DNA of 64,000 nucleotides from Phosphitispora fastidiosa (GTDB lineage: Bacteria > Bacillota > Thermincolia > Thermincolales > UBA2595): positions 56,955 through 120,954 of the forward strand of contig NZ_JAHHUL010000011.1 of the NCBI RefSeq assembly GCF_019008365.1, in the 5' to 3' direction. Both the position numbers and the translations under genes were made by a program. This document shows, piece after piece, positions 26,050 through 34,026 of the stretch (position 1 is the stretch's first letter; every line of letters starts with the position of its first letter). Below the pieces are notes generated by a model. The model made no database searches and was not told the DNA's origin. It worked only from the letters and a program-made list of their open reading frames with translations.

Positions 26050-26075
26050 AGGAATATTTTGTTTTATCTAGAAAT
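26050..26075 (+). promoter_or_regulatory. Possible sigmaH-type promoter of spo0F
   Basis: AGGAATA (26050-26056) and CTAGAAA (26068-26074), 11 nt apart, resemble the sigmaH -35 (RnAGGAWWW) and -10 (RnnGAAT) boxes. Bacillus spo0F is sigmaH-dependent. The -10 match is imperfect. Confidence 0.35.
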
Positions 26076-26165
26076 ATTCTTAAATGTGGAAGACGAGCTG
26101 AGCACAGACGTGGGAAGCTGAGCAGATAATTATAAAGATTAGTTATAGAGAGAGGAGACATTATA

Positions 26166-26564
26166 GTGAAGGCAAAGCTTTTAGTCGTGGATGACCAGAT
26201 GGGAGTCCGGAGATTACTGTATGAAGCTTTCAGTATAGAGGGTTATGAGGTGGAAATGGCTGCCAGTGGGCATGAGGCCCTCGAAAAAGTCAAACTTGCA
26301 ATGCCTGACCTAATTTTAATGGATATGAAGATGCCGGGGATGAACGGCTTGCAGACACTGCAAGAAATTAAAAAAATCAATGATGCCGTTGTGGTAATTA
26401 TGATGACTGCTTACGGGGAACTGGAAATTGTTGCTGATGCCGTGAAACTTGGGATAAAGGAATATGTTACAAAACCTTTTGATATAAATGAATTAAGGGA
26501 GATTGTCAAAAAGCTGGTCATAAAACAAGAGGTTGATTTTACACCGGCATTAGGGAAACGTTAG
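26166..26564 (+). CDS. spo0F: Spo0F-type single-domain response regulator
   Basis: This 132-residue receiver lacks an output domain. The acidic pocket is D9/D10, the phosphorylated Asp is D53 (ILMDMKMPGMNG), and T81 and K103 complete the active site. Spo0F relays phosphate from sporulation kinases through Spo0B to Spo0A. The gene order spo0F-fba-tal matches Bacillus, which supports the call over a generic CheY-like regulator. The start is GTG 26166 after AGAGAGGAG. The orphan PAS kinase at 3996-5513 is a plausible partner. Confidence 0.85.
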   Translation: MKAKLLVVDDQMGVRRLLYEAFSIEGYEVEMAASGHEALEKVKLAMPDLILMDMKMPGMNGLQTLQEIKKINDAVVVIMMTAYGELEIVADAVKLGIKEYVTKPFDINELREIVKKLVIKQEVDFTPALGKR

Positions 26565-26681
26565 AGAAAGTCGAAAGACACTAAATAATGTAATAATTGG
26601 AGCTTAAAAGCAACTGCCTCCCGGGAAAAAGAGGAATTTTATTATTGGCGGCGAAGTAAAAATATTAGAGGAGGGGTTGCC

Positions 26682-27365
26682 ATGATTGTTGCTACTGAGC
26701 TTGTGGTTGCCATGCGTTGCCCGCTATGTGGGAAATTGGATTTTCATTCGATTTCCCGTTTTGCCTTCGCGGGTGCCAAAAATCTTAAAATAACATGTTC
26801 CTGTGGAGCCCCCAAGTTAATTGTTGGCACTAAAAACCGTCGGCAGTTCTGGCTGCAGGTGCCATGTGTGCTTTGTGAGACTAACCACCTGGTCTATTAT
26901 AAGGCTAAACAGCTTTGGGCTAATAAGGTTGAATTTTTTTACTGTAATGATACTAATGTAGAGCTGGGGTTTTTTGGGCCTGAGGAAAAGGTTCACGCAC
27001 TGGCTGAGAAATATGAATATAGTCTTGAGTCTCTTGTCGACGGGCTTGGTTATGATGATTACTTTTATAACCCCGAGATTATGTTTGAAGTATTAAACTG
27101 TCTTCACGATGTGGCTGAAGAGGGTTATCTTTACTGTGAATGCGGCAGTTACCAGATTGAGATTGACATATTCCCTGACAGGATTGAATTGAATTGTAAG
27201 GACTGTAAAAGTAACAGTGTAATATATGCCGAAAATGATGAAGACTTAAACAAAATCAGGGACACCAAAAAAATTGAATTGGCAAGCAGCGGGCTAAAGT
27301 CAGTGAAAGATCTTAATAAGGGCAAAAAAGGAAAACGGAAAAACTCGAAACGTACTAAGCACTAG
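26682..27365 (+). CDS. Uncharacterised multi-zinc-ribbon protein
   Basis: This 227-residue protein has four Cys pairs that could bind two or more zinc ions: MRCPLCGK with CSCGAP near the N-terminus, PCVLCE in the middle, and YCECGS with CKDC near residue 165-190. The C-terminal 25 residues are Lys-rich (KGKKGKRKNSKR) and could bind nucleic acid. The first methionine has GAGGAGGGGTTGCC upstream. It sits between spo0F and fba, where Bacillus has no such gene. I do not recognise a family with a known function. Confidence 0.8.
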   Translation: MIVATELVVAMRCPLCGKLDFHSISRFAFAGAKNLKITCSCGAPKLIVGTKNRRQFWLQVPCVLCETNHLVYYKAKQLWANKVEFFYCNDTNVELGFFGPEEKVHALAEKYEYSLESLVDGLGYDDYFYNPEIMFEVLNCLHDVAEEGYLYCECGSYQIEIDIFPDRIELNCKDCKSNSVIYAENDEDLNKIRDTKKIELASSGLKSVKDLNKGKKGKRKNSKRTKH

Positions 27366-27423
27366 CCTGTTAGCAGAATCAAATCAGGGGATCCGGCACA
27401 AACTAAAAAGGAAACGAGCTGGT

Positions 27424-27450
27424 TGAGGTTGGATAGAGCAACCTCATTTC
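27424..27450 (+). terminator. Possible terminator before fba
   Basis: TGAGGTTG and CAACCTCA pair over 7 nt and are followed by TTTCAATTG, a weak U-tract. Confidence 0.5.
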
Positions 27451-27503
27451 AATTGAAATAGAAATTGATATAAAAAAATAAAATAAGGAGGAACGATAAT
27501 ACC

Positions 27504-28358
27504 ATGTCTTTAGTCCCTATTAGTGTGTTATTAAGCAAGGCAGAACAAGGCAGTTATGCTGTGGGAGCTTTTAACTGCAACAATATGGAAATAGTTCAGG
27601 CAATTATTGCTGCTGCCGAGGCGGAAAATTCTCCGGTGATTATGCAGGCCAGCCAGGGAGCAATAAAATATGCCGGTATTGATTACATAACTGCCATGGC
27701 GAGGATTGCTGCAGAAAATGCATCTGTACCGGTAGCCCTTCATCTTGACCACGGGACGAGTTTTGAACAGGTAATGCTGTGTATCCGGAAGGGCTTTAGT
27801 TCTGTGATGATTGACGGCTCCAAGCATGGTTTTGAAGAAAACATCGAACTTACCAACAGGGTTCTTGCCGTGGCTCGGGCTGTAGGTGTATCTGTTGAGG
27901 CCGAACTTGGTAAAATAGGCGGCACTGAAGATGATATTCATGTTGATGATAGGGATGCTCTGTTTACCAATCCTGAGGAAGCCCGGGAATTTGTGGAACG
28001 GACCGGGGTAGATGCTCTTGCAGTCGCCATAGGTACTGCTCATGGACAGTATAAGGGTATCCCCGAACTGGATTTTCCCAGGTTGGAAAAAATAAAGTCC
28101 CTGGTTAATATTCCTATAGTGTTGCATGGTAGTTCCGGTGTTGCTGATCAGGATATTGTCAAGGCAATTAAACTGGGCGTAAGAAAAGTAAATATTGATA
28201 CAAACATTCGGGAAGCCTTTGTACAGGCCTGTAGAGATGTACTCAACAAGGATGCCCGGGAAATAGACCCCAGGAAAGTATTAGGAGCGGCCAGAGAAGC
28301 GGCAACTCAAATTATCAGGGAAAAAATCAGGTTGTTTGGCAGCTCGGGAAAGGCATGA
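27504..28358 (+). CDS. fba: Class II fructose-bisphosphate aldolase
   Basis: This 284-residue, zinc-dependent aldolase splits or forms fructose 1,6-bisphosphate. It shows the Zn-site LHLDHGTSFE, EAELGKIGGTEDD, and the LHGSSGV phosphate/Zn region followed by VRKVNIDTN. It is immediately upstream of a transaldolase-type gene and glpX, making a gluconeogenic cluster. AAGGAGGAAC precedes the ATG. Confidence 0.96.
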   Translation: MSLVPISVLLSKAEQGSYAVGAFNCNNMEIVQAIIAAAEAENSPVIMQASQGAIKYAGIDYITAMARIAAENASVPVALHLDHGTSFEQVMLCIRKGFSSVMIDGSKHGFEENIELTNRVLAVARAVGVSVEAELGKIGGTEDDIHVDDRDALFTNPEEAREFVERTGVDALAVAIGTAHGQYKGIPELDFPRLEKIKSLVNIPIVLHGSSGVADQDIVKAIKLGVRKVNIDTNIREAFVQACRDVLNKDAREIDPRKVLGAAREAATQIIREKIRLFGSSGKA

Positions 28359-28402
28359 CATAGCGGCGTGAGCCGCTTTTATCCAAGGAGGCAAACAGAA
28401 TC

Positions 28403-29050
28403 GTGAAAATTTTTATTGATACTGCTAACATTGAAGAAATAAGAAAAGCCGAACGGCTGGGAGTAATCAGTGGAGTGACTACAAACCCTTCACTTATTGC
28501 TAAAGAAGGAAGAAATTTTGTGGAAGTGGTTCAGGAAATCTGCGGCATTGTTGATGGACCCATCAGCGCTGAAGTTATCAGCCTTGATGCGGACGGAATG
28601 GTATCTGAGGCCGAAGAACTGGCTAAAATCCATAATAATATAGTAATCAAAATTCCGATGACAGCAGAAGGCCTGACCGCAGTGAAAATCCTTTCCGGGA
28701 AAAAAATAAAGACAAATGTCACCCTGGTATTTTCCGCTAACCAGGCTCTGCTGGCTGCTTTGGCAGGAGCCACCTTTGTCAGTCCTTTTGTTGGAAGGCT
28801 TGATGACATTGGCCAGGATGGCATGGACCTGATTCGGGATATCGTACAGATTTATGAGAATTACGATTATGATACACAGATTATCGCAGCCAGCATCAGG
28901 CATCCAATACATGTAACTGAGGCGGCCAAAGCAGGGGCTCATATTGCTACTATACCATTAAAAGTGATTATGCAGATGACAAAACACGCACTTACCGATT
29001 TGGGTATTGATAAATTCCTGGCAGACTGGGAAACTGTGAAAAACAAGTAG
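28403..29050 (+). CDS. tal: Transaldolase-family protein (short, FSA/TalC type)
   Basis: This 215-residue protein belongs to the short transaldolase subfamily: [34 protein letters not shown], the Schiff-base lysine in [13 protein letters not shown], and [16 protein letters not shown]. Members are either true transaldolases (Bacillus YwjH/Tal) or fructose-6-phosphate aldolases, which sequence alone does not separate. GTG start behind AAGGAGG. It forms an operon with fba. Confidence 0.94.
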   Translation: MKIFIDTANIEEIRKAERLGVISGVTTNPSLIAKEGRNFVEVVQEICGIVDGPISAEVISLDADGMVSEAEELAKIHNNIVIKIPMTAEGLTAVKILSGKKIKTNVTLVFSANQALLAALAGATFVSPFVGRLDDIGQDGMDLIRDIVQIYENYDYDTQIIAASIRHPIHVTEAAKAGAHIATIPLKVIMQMTKHALTDLGIDKFLADWETVKNK

Positions 29051-29076
29051 TGCCGGATATTAAGGGCAGTTATTAA

Positions 29077-29101
29077 CCTAAGCCACTGAAAAGTGGCTTT
29101 T
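29077..29101 (+). terminator. Terminator after tal
   Basis: AAGCCACT GAAA AGTGGCTT is followed by TTGC. Confidence 0.75.
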
Positions 29102-29118
29102 GCATGTACTACAGAGTG

Positions 29119-29212
29119 CGCAGCCCTTGAAGCTTTGCTTCTTAGGGATGCGGCCCACCCCTTGCGGGTGAAAGCGTGCACATTGGGAACTGAAATATGC
29201 ACGCTTTTCTAG
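29119..29212 (+). other. Structured intergenic segment between tal and glpX
   Basis: Two hairpins lie in tandem: GCAGCCCTTGAAGC TTT GCTTCTTAGGGATGC (about 29119-29150), and AAAGCGTGCA with TGCACGCTTTT (about 29172-29208), which ends in a T-run like a terminator. No reading frame is supported. It may be a second terminator or a small RNA. Confidence 0.45.
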
Positions 29213-29260
29213 TAAATTTATTGGTCTGGGGGCAGGAACAGCTACATATAAGGTAGAAGA

Positions 29261-29294
29261 TAGTATAACACAATGATTTTATAATGTTATACTA
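29261..29294 (+). promoter_or_regulatory. Operator-like perfect inverted repeat at the glpX promoter
   Basis: TAGTATAACA (29261-29270) and TGTTATACTA (29285-29294) are perfect inverted copies 14 nt apart. TATAAT (29280-29285) lies within, so a dimeric regulator bound here would cover the -10 box of glpX. Confidence 0.7.
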
Positions 29295-29318
29295 ATTATT
29301 ATTTCAGGAGGGGTTTAT

Positions 29319-30284
29319 GTGATTCGGGAACTGGCAATGGAATTTGCCCGGGTAACAGAAGCGGCCGCTATTGCATCTGCAAGATGGATGGGCCGGGGGG
29401 ATAAAGAAGAAGCTGATGACGCGGCAGTTGTAGCTATGAGGTCGGTTTTCAGTACAGTACAGATTGACGGGACGGTTGTTATTGGGGAAGGCGAGATGGA
29501 TGAGGCTCCGATGCTGTACATAGGGGAAAGAGTGGGTACCGGGGTGGACCCAAAGGTTGATATTGCAGTTGATCCGGTGGAAGGCACCAACAATGTTGCC
29601 AGGGGTCTTAACAATGCTATCGCTGTTTTGGCGGCTGCGGAGACGGGAGGCTTTCTCCATGCCCCGGACATGTATATGGATAAAATTGCAGTCGGACCCA
29701 AGGCTAAGGGGAAGATTCACCTGGACGCACCGGTTATTGATAATTTAAGGGCGGTTGCCGATGCCAATGATAAAGCTATTGAGGACCTTACAGTTGTGAT
29801 ACTCTACAGGCCCAGGCATGAAAAGCTTATTAAAGAGGTCCGCTCTGCAGGTGCGCGGATACAACTGATTCAGGATGGTGATGTGGCCCCGGCTGTGGCT
29901 GCTGCCATGGGAGGCACAGGTGTGGATATGTTGATGGGTGTAGGCGGCGCTCCTGAGGGGGTATTGGCAGCCGCTGCCCTTAAGTGTCTCGGGGGGGAAA
30001 TGCAGGGACGCCTCTGGCCTGAAGATGATGAAGATGTTGAAAGAGCGAGGAAACTGGGGATCGGAAATATTAACCGTTTGCTTACCATGGATGATCTGGT
30101 AAAGACCGATGATGTTGTTTATGCCGCTACCGGGATTACCGACGGAGATCTGGTCCAGGGGGTAAGGTTCTTTGGAAATGGCGCCAGAACTCATACTGTT
30201 GTAATGAGGGCAGTTACCGGTACGGTTAGATTTATTGATGCAATTCACAGGCTGGACAAAAAACCCTTTACCTACAGAAGATAA
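29319..30284 (+). CDS. glpX: Class II fructose-1,6-bisphosphatase
   Basis: This 321-residue GlpX phosphatase hydrolyses fructose 1,6-bisphosphate in gluconeogenesis. The metal-binding signatures are [18 protein letters not shown] and [12 protein letters not shown], with [18 protein letters not shown] further on. GTG 29319 follows CAGGAGGGG. It is placed after fba and tal, as in the Bacillus region, but behind its own regulated promoter. Confidence 0.96.
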   Translation: MIRELAMEFARVTEAAAIASARWMGRGDKEEADDAAVVAMRSVFSTVQIDGTVVIGEGEMDEAPMLYIGERVGTGVDPKVDIAVDPVEGTNNVARGLNNAIAVLAAAETGGFLHAPDMYMDKIAVGPKAKGKIHLDAPVIDNLRAVADANDKAIEDLTVVILYRPRHEKLIKEVRSAGARIQLIQDGDVAPAVAAAMGGTGVDMLMGVGGAPEGVLAAAALKCLGGEMQGRLWPEDDEDVERARKLGIGNINRLLTMDDLVKTDDVVYAATGITDGDLVQGVRFFGNGARTHTVVMRAVTGTVRFIDAIHRLDKKPFTYRR

Positions 30285-30373
30285 TTAAGCAGGTTGGGAC
30301 GATTTTTTGTGTTTTTTAAGCCCTTCATTGTCCAGCGACGACGGCTTACACACAGAAACAGGAGGAACCGGTT

Positions 30374-30850
30374 TTGCGCCTGAAAAGGTACTTAAGATAC
30401 CACTATTTTAAAATGATCCGACTCAGGGATACCCCGGCAAAGGTTGCCTGGGGTGCGGGACTGGGACTGGCTATGGATTTTGCCATACCCATACCCCTGG
30501 TAAGTATTTTTTTAGCTTTTCTGGCTGCCCGGATCCTCAAGGTAAACAGCTTCGCTGCTGTGATGTCAGCAACTGTGATAAAACCGTTTTTCCCCGGAAT
30601 TGTTTTGATAAATGTATATGTCCAGTCTATCTTGGTATCCCTTTTTCCCGTTTTAGGCAGACTGGTACTTCCCCGGTCTGAGGCCACGAATTTATTGGGG
30701 AATATGATTAACGGCATCCTTTCCAGGGGTGTACCTTATCTACTGGCGGGGCTTATTAATGGTTTGGTGGTTTTTGCAGTTTCATATATGTTTCTACACT
30801 ATATATTAAACCTGAGACTGGAAAAACTCAAATTCCGAACCAGAAAATGA
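30374..30850 (+). CDS. DUF2062 membrane protein
   Basis: This 158-residue protein has a basic N-terminus and three hydrophobic segments, with the DUF2062 pattern DTPAKVAWGAGLGLAMDF and IPLVSIFLAFLAAR. Its function is unknown; the domain also occurs fused to glycosyltransferases. The start is TTG 30374 after ACAGGAGGAACC. It lies between glpX and rho on the same strand. Confidence 0.82.
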   Translation: MRLKRYLRYHYFKMIRLRDTPAKVAWGAGLGLAMDFAIPIPLVSIFLAFLAARILKVNSFAAVMSATVIKPFFPGIVLINVYVQSILVSLFPVLGRLVLPRSEATNLLGNMINGILSRGVPYLLAGLINGLVVFAVSYMFLHYILNLRLEKLKFRTRK

Positions 30851-30943
30851 GGGGTTTAAGGGACTTTTCGGCTGACCGCATGAATAAGCTTTCTACCATT
30901 AGGGTACAATACCAATATGAATGATTTTTTAGGAGGGTTATTA

Positions 30944-32203
30944 TTGAATGCTTCCGACTTGGAATCAAAAACAATGGTAGAACTATATGAAACGGCGAAA
31001 AATCTGGAGATTCAGGGTTATTACAAGCTCCGAAAAAAAGAACTGATTTTTGAAATTGTCAAGGTAATGACCAGCAAAGAGCAATCCACCCTATTTGCTG
31101 AAGGGGTGTTGGAAATTCTTCCGGATGGCTATGGGTTCCTGCGACCTTTCAGTTATGTTCCCAGCCAGGATGATATCTATGTTTCCCCGTCCCAGATCAG
31201 GAGATTTGACTTAAGGACAGGGGATCTTGTTGGGGGACAGGTCAGGCCGCCAAGGGACAATGAACGGTATTTCGCCTTGCTTCGGGTAGAGTACATAAAC
31301 AAAATAAGTATCAATGATGCTGCAAGAAGGATACACTTTGACGGGTTAACACCCATATACCCCAACCAACGGATTAACCTTGAAGTAGGACCTGAAATGG
31401 CGGTTACCAGGGTCATTGATCTGGTATCACCGATTGGAAAAGGCCAGAGGGGCCTTATCGTATCCCCGCCTAAAGCCGGCAAAACAGTTCTTCTCAAACA
31501 GATTGCCAACAGTATTACAACCAATTATCCCGAAATTAACCTTATTGTGCTGCTGATTGATGAACGGCCTGAAGAGGTTACCGATATGCAGAGGTCGGTT
31601 AAAGGAGAGGTTATCAGTTCAACTTTTGACGAACCGGCCGAAAGCCATGTCAAAGTTGCTGAAATGGTATTGGAACGTGCTAAGAGGCTGGTAGAACACA
31701 AAAAAGATGTGGTGATTCTACTTGACAGTATCACCAGGCTGGCCAGGGCTTATAACCTGGTGGAGCCTTCCAGTGGCAGGACACTGTCAGGCGGTGTCGA
31801 TCCTAGTGCGCTGCATAAGCCGAAACGGTTTTTTGGCGCTGCCCGTAATATTGAAGAGGGTGGCAGCCTGACAATTCTGGCGACCGCCCTTGTGGAAACA
31901 GGCAGTCGGATGGATGATGTTATTTTTGAAGAATTCAAGGGTACTGGAAATATGGAGCTGATTCTCGACAGGAAACTCGCTGATCGCAGGCTGTTCCCAG
32001 CAATCGACATCAAACGTTCCGGCACTCGTAAAGAAGATTTGTTGTTAAGCAAGGAAGAAATGGAACTGATGTGGAATCTGCGAAAAACCTTCAGCCAGTC
32101 AACCACCACAGAGGCCATAGAATCCCTTATGGAACTATTGAAAAAGACAAAATCAAACAGAGAGTTGATGATGAAGACCCTGGATTTTTGCAGGGCGATG
32201 TAA
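30944..32203 (+). CDS. rho: Transcription termination factor Rho
   Basis: This 419-residue hexameric RNA helicase has an N-terminal Rho domain (about 1-45), a cold-shock-like RNA-binding domain ([15 protein letters not shown]), Walker [15 protein letters not shown], the Q-loop region and [19 protein letters not shown] 30944 is preferred because AGGAGG lies at 30931-30936, 7 nt upstream; ATG 30917 would place that site inside the coding region. It is compact, without the insertions seen in actinobacterial Rho. Confidence 0.96.
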   Translation: MNASDLESKTMVELYETAKNLEIQGYYKLRKKELIFEIVKVMTSKEQSTLFAEGVLEILPDGYGFLRPFSYVPSQDDIYVSPSQIRRFDLRTGDLVGGQVRPPRDNERYFALLRVEYINKISINDAARRIHFDGLTPIYPNQRINLEVGPEMAVTRVIDLVSPIGKGQRGLIVSPPKAGKTVLLKQIANSITTNYPEINLIVLLIDERPEEVTDMQRSVKGEVISSTFDEPAESHVKVAEMVLERAKRLVEHKKDVVILLDSITRLARAYNLVEPSSGRTLSGGVDPSALHKPKRFFGAARNIEEGGSLTILATALVETGSRMDDVIFEEFKGTGNMELILDRKLADRRLFPAIDIKRSGTRKEDLLLSKEEMELMWNLRKTFSQSTTTEAIESLMELLKKTKSNRELMMKTLDFCRAM

Positions 32204-32210
32204 AGAAAAA

Positions 32211-32236
32211 GGACTGACCGTGGGGTCAGTCTTTTT
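32211..32236 (+). terminator. Terminator after rho
   Basis: GACTGACC GTG GGGTCAGTC is followed by TTTTTGG. Confidence 0.9.
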
Positions 32237-32502
32237 GGTATGTATGGTCAGTAGGCGCGCTTTTTTTACCTTTTTGTAAATGGTGGAGATGTATTCTTCC
32301 GGCGGGGCCCCCAATCCGTTACCGAAACCCCGGCTTTCAGAAAGCCGCCGTTTCGACGGATTGGGGGGACCCCCGACATCTCCGTCGGCAGCCGCTCCCG
32401 CTTCGCGGGTCACGGGCCGACGGACGACAGACTCCGCCTTACAGAACACATCTCCACCATTCATCATAGTTGAAAAAAGCGCTACTGAAAGCATCAGCAT
32501 GG

Positions 32503-32532
32503 AGGACTGACACAACGGTCAGTTCTTTTTTT
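32503..32532 (+). terminator. Inverted copy of the rho terminator
   Basis: GGACTGAC ACAAC GGTCAGTTC is followed by TTTTTTT. It reads as a terminator on the plus strand, and its reverse complement aligns with the rho terminator (ACTGACCGT, GTCAGTC shared). It closes palindrome B. Confidence 0.8.
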
Positions 32533-32540
32533 ATCTATAG

Positions 32541-32790
32541 TTATTGAAATGAACGTCATTATGGTGAGATGTTGTGCAAGATTTTCCTGGCACTGTCGCC
32601 GTGAGAAATCTTACCGAAGTTCCGCTAAGCGAAGTCACGGACCGGAGCCATGGATGGCGGAGCCGCCACTGAGGCAGGAGCCGAATTGGCGGTTTAGTCC
32701 GTGGCTTCGCCAGGAACAAGGTTAGATTTCTCCGGTGGTAGTGCGGAAAACCGGTACAATGGCTCACCATAATGACATAGCCATTTCATA
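32541..32790 (+). repeat. Large palindrome C, a hairpin of about 220 nt
   Basis: TCATTATGGTGAG (32556-32568) pairs with CTCACCATAATGA (32763-32775). The structure continues inward with TTTTCC/GGAAAA, GCACT/AGTGC, GAGAAATCT/AGATTTCTC, GTTCC/GGAAC and CACGGAC/GTCCGTG, ending in GC-rich tips such as GGCGGAGCCGCC. It directly abuts palindrome B. It lacks the 18-nt core but shares CTTCGCnnAGGAACAA with palindrome D. It lies upstream of the LysM/M23 gene. Confidence 0.72.
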
Positions 32791-32862
32791 GAGCTTTATG
32801 TTTAAAAATTATTAAGGAAGGCAAAAATAGAGGGGAAATTGTTTTTTGGGGAGGAAGAAAAA

Positions 32863-33714
32863 GTGAATTTTACAAAGAAACATAAAGCAGTGATGGCGGT
32901 ATTGCTGGCAGCAATACTGACCTGCACAGCCGGATACGGCTCACTGGCTGGGGAAGGGAGCACGCTGGAAAAGAAGGGCCGGGATAACAGGAGCCTGGAA
33001 GCGGTATCCTATACGGTTAAAAAGGGCGACTGTCTCTGGGACCTGGCCCAGGAGTACCGTGTGCCGGTCAGCCTGCTCGCATATGCCAACGGGCTTGACC
33101 CGGAAAGTTTTCTTTACGAGGGTGACCGGATAACTATTCCTGAAGGTGATGACATTACCTATACGGTTAATCCCGGAGATACATTGTGGGGAATTTCCCG
33201 CAAATTCGGTGTATCCATGGCAGAACTGGCAGATAGAAACGGGACCGGGACTGCTGAACTTCTGCTGGCTGGACAGAAGCTGGTCCTTCCGGCTGTTGGC
33301 CCGGTAATTGATGTTATTGGAGAAAATGTAGGGATAAAAATACCTTTGTTGGATGATTGGCCTGTTAATGGGGTTGTTTCCTCACCTTTTGGGATGAGAA
33401 ATGGCAGGATGCATGAGGGCACAGATATTGCTGCAGAATTGGGAAGCCCGATAAAGGCGGTGGCCGGCGGTAAAGTTGTCTTTTCGGGAAACCGGGGAGA
33501 CTATGGGAAGGCTGTAATTATTGACCACGGGAATGGCTTCCGGAGTCTGTATGGACATGCCGCCATCCTGGAAGTAAGTGCCGGTGACCGGGTCAGCCAG
33601 GGAGATGTCATTGCCCGGGTTGGCAGTACCGGCCGTTCTACGGGACCGCACCTGCACCTGGAGCTGTTGTACCGGGGTACGCCCCAGAACCCGGAACGTT
33701 ATCTGCCTGATTAA
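32863..33714 (+). CDS. Secreted LysM-M23 peptidoglycan endopeptidase
   Basis: This 283-residue protein has a signal peptide (about 1-29), two LysM repeats (YTVKKGDCLWDLAQEYRVPV and YTVNPGDTLWGISRKFGVSM) and a C-terminal M23 lysostaphin-like domain. Its zinc ligands are H and D in MHEGTDIAA, and H in GPHLHLEL, with SLYGHA between. It would cut cross-links in peptidoglycan, possibly in growth, sporulation or germination. GTG 32863 follows GGGGAGGA by 8 nt; the upstream TTG at 32839 precedes that site. It is monocistronic. Confidence 0.92.
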   Translation: MNFTKKHKAVMAVLLAAILTCTAGYGSLAGEGSTLEKKGRDNRSLEAVSYTVKKGDCLWDLAQEYRVPVSLLAYANGLDPESFLYEGDRITIPEGDDITYTVNPGDTLWGISRKFGVSMAELADRNGTGTAELLLAGQKLVLPAVGPVIDVIGENVGIKIPLLDDWPVNGVVSSPFGMRNGRMHEGTDIAAELGSPIKAVAGGKVVFSGNRGDYGKAVIIDHGNGFRSLYGHAAILEVSAGDRVSQGDVIARVGSTGRSTGPHLHLELLYRGTPQNPERYLPD

Positions 33715-33753
33715 AATGTGGTTACGTTGACCAGGGAGTTCTTTCCCAAAAAG

Positions 33754-33788
33754 AAGAAGGACTAGGAAGCAACCCTAGTCCTTCTATT
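33754..33788 (+). terminator. Terminator after the LysM/M23 gene
   Basis: AGAAGGACTAGG and CCTAGTCCTTCT pair over 6 nt, followed by ATTTG. The U-tract is short but the stem is strong. Confidence 0.75.
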
Positions 33789-33830
33789 TGAGAAACGTTC
33801 AAAAATGTGAAAGTCAAAACCCCAGCGCCC

Positions 33831-33872
33831 AGACCTATACGAATAATTATTTGTGTAGGTCTTTTTATATTT
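33831..33872 (+). terminator. Second terminator downstream
   Basis: AGACCTA and TAGGTCT pair, extended by an imperfect AT-rich stem, followed by TTTTTATATTTT. The remainder of the 312-nt gap before the radical SAM gene holds its promoter only. Confidence 0.7.
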
Positions 33873-33956
33873 TAACCAAATTACACAAAAAATCAACATC
33901 TAAAATATATTTCACGAGGCATGATGCACAAGTGTTAACTGTTGCTATAAGATGTG

Positions 33957-33985
33957 TTGGCATTTTTGTATAAAAGTAATATAAT
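33957..33985 (+). promoter_or_regulatory. SigmaA-type promoter of the radical SAM gene
   Basis: TTGGCA (33957-33962) and TATAAT (33980-33985) are 17 nt apart, 42 nt upstream of the start. Confidence 0.82.
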
Positions 33986-34026
33986 GTAGTTTAAGTTATG
34001 TCAGGCCAAAACTGAGGAGAATGGCG

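Larger units (their letters stand above)
32204..32535 (+). repeat. Large multi-branched palindrome B with mirrored rho terminator
   Basis: The outer stem pairs AATGGTGGAGATGT (32279-32292) with ACATCTCCACCATT (32448-32461). Two inner hairpins, 32304-32374 and 32382-32423, branch from a GGCGG/CCGCC step. The core GACGACAGACTCCGCCTT is at 32423-32440, identical to palindrome A. Outside the stem the flanks still pair: CAGTAGGCGCGCTTTTTT on the left matches the complement of the right flank, and the rho terminator (32211-32236) has an inverted, diverged copy at 32503-32532. Confidence 0.78.

Noticed and set aside
32280..32510. Short plus-strand frame after rho
   Set aside because: It lies wholly inside palindrome B and its minus-strand mirror is also open, as expected for an inverted repeat.
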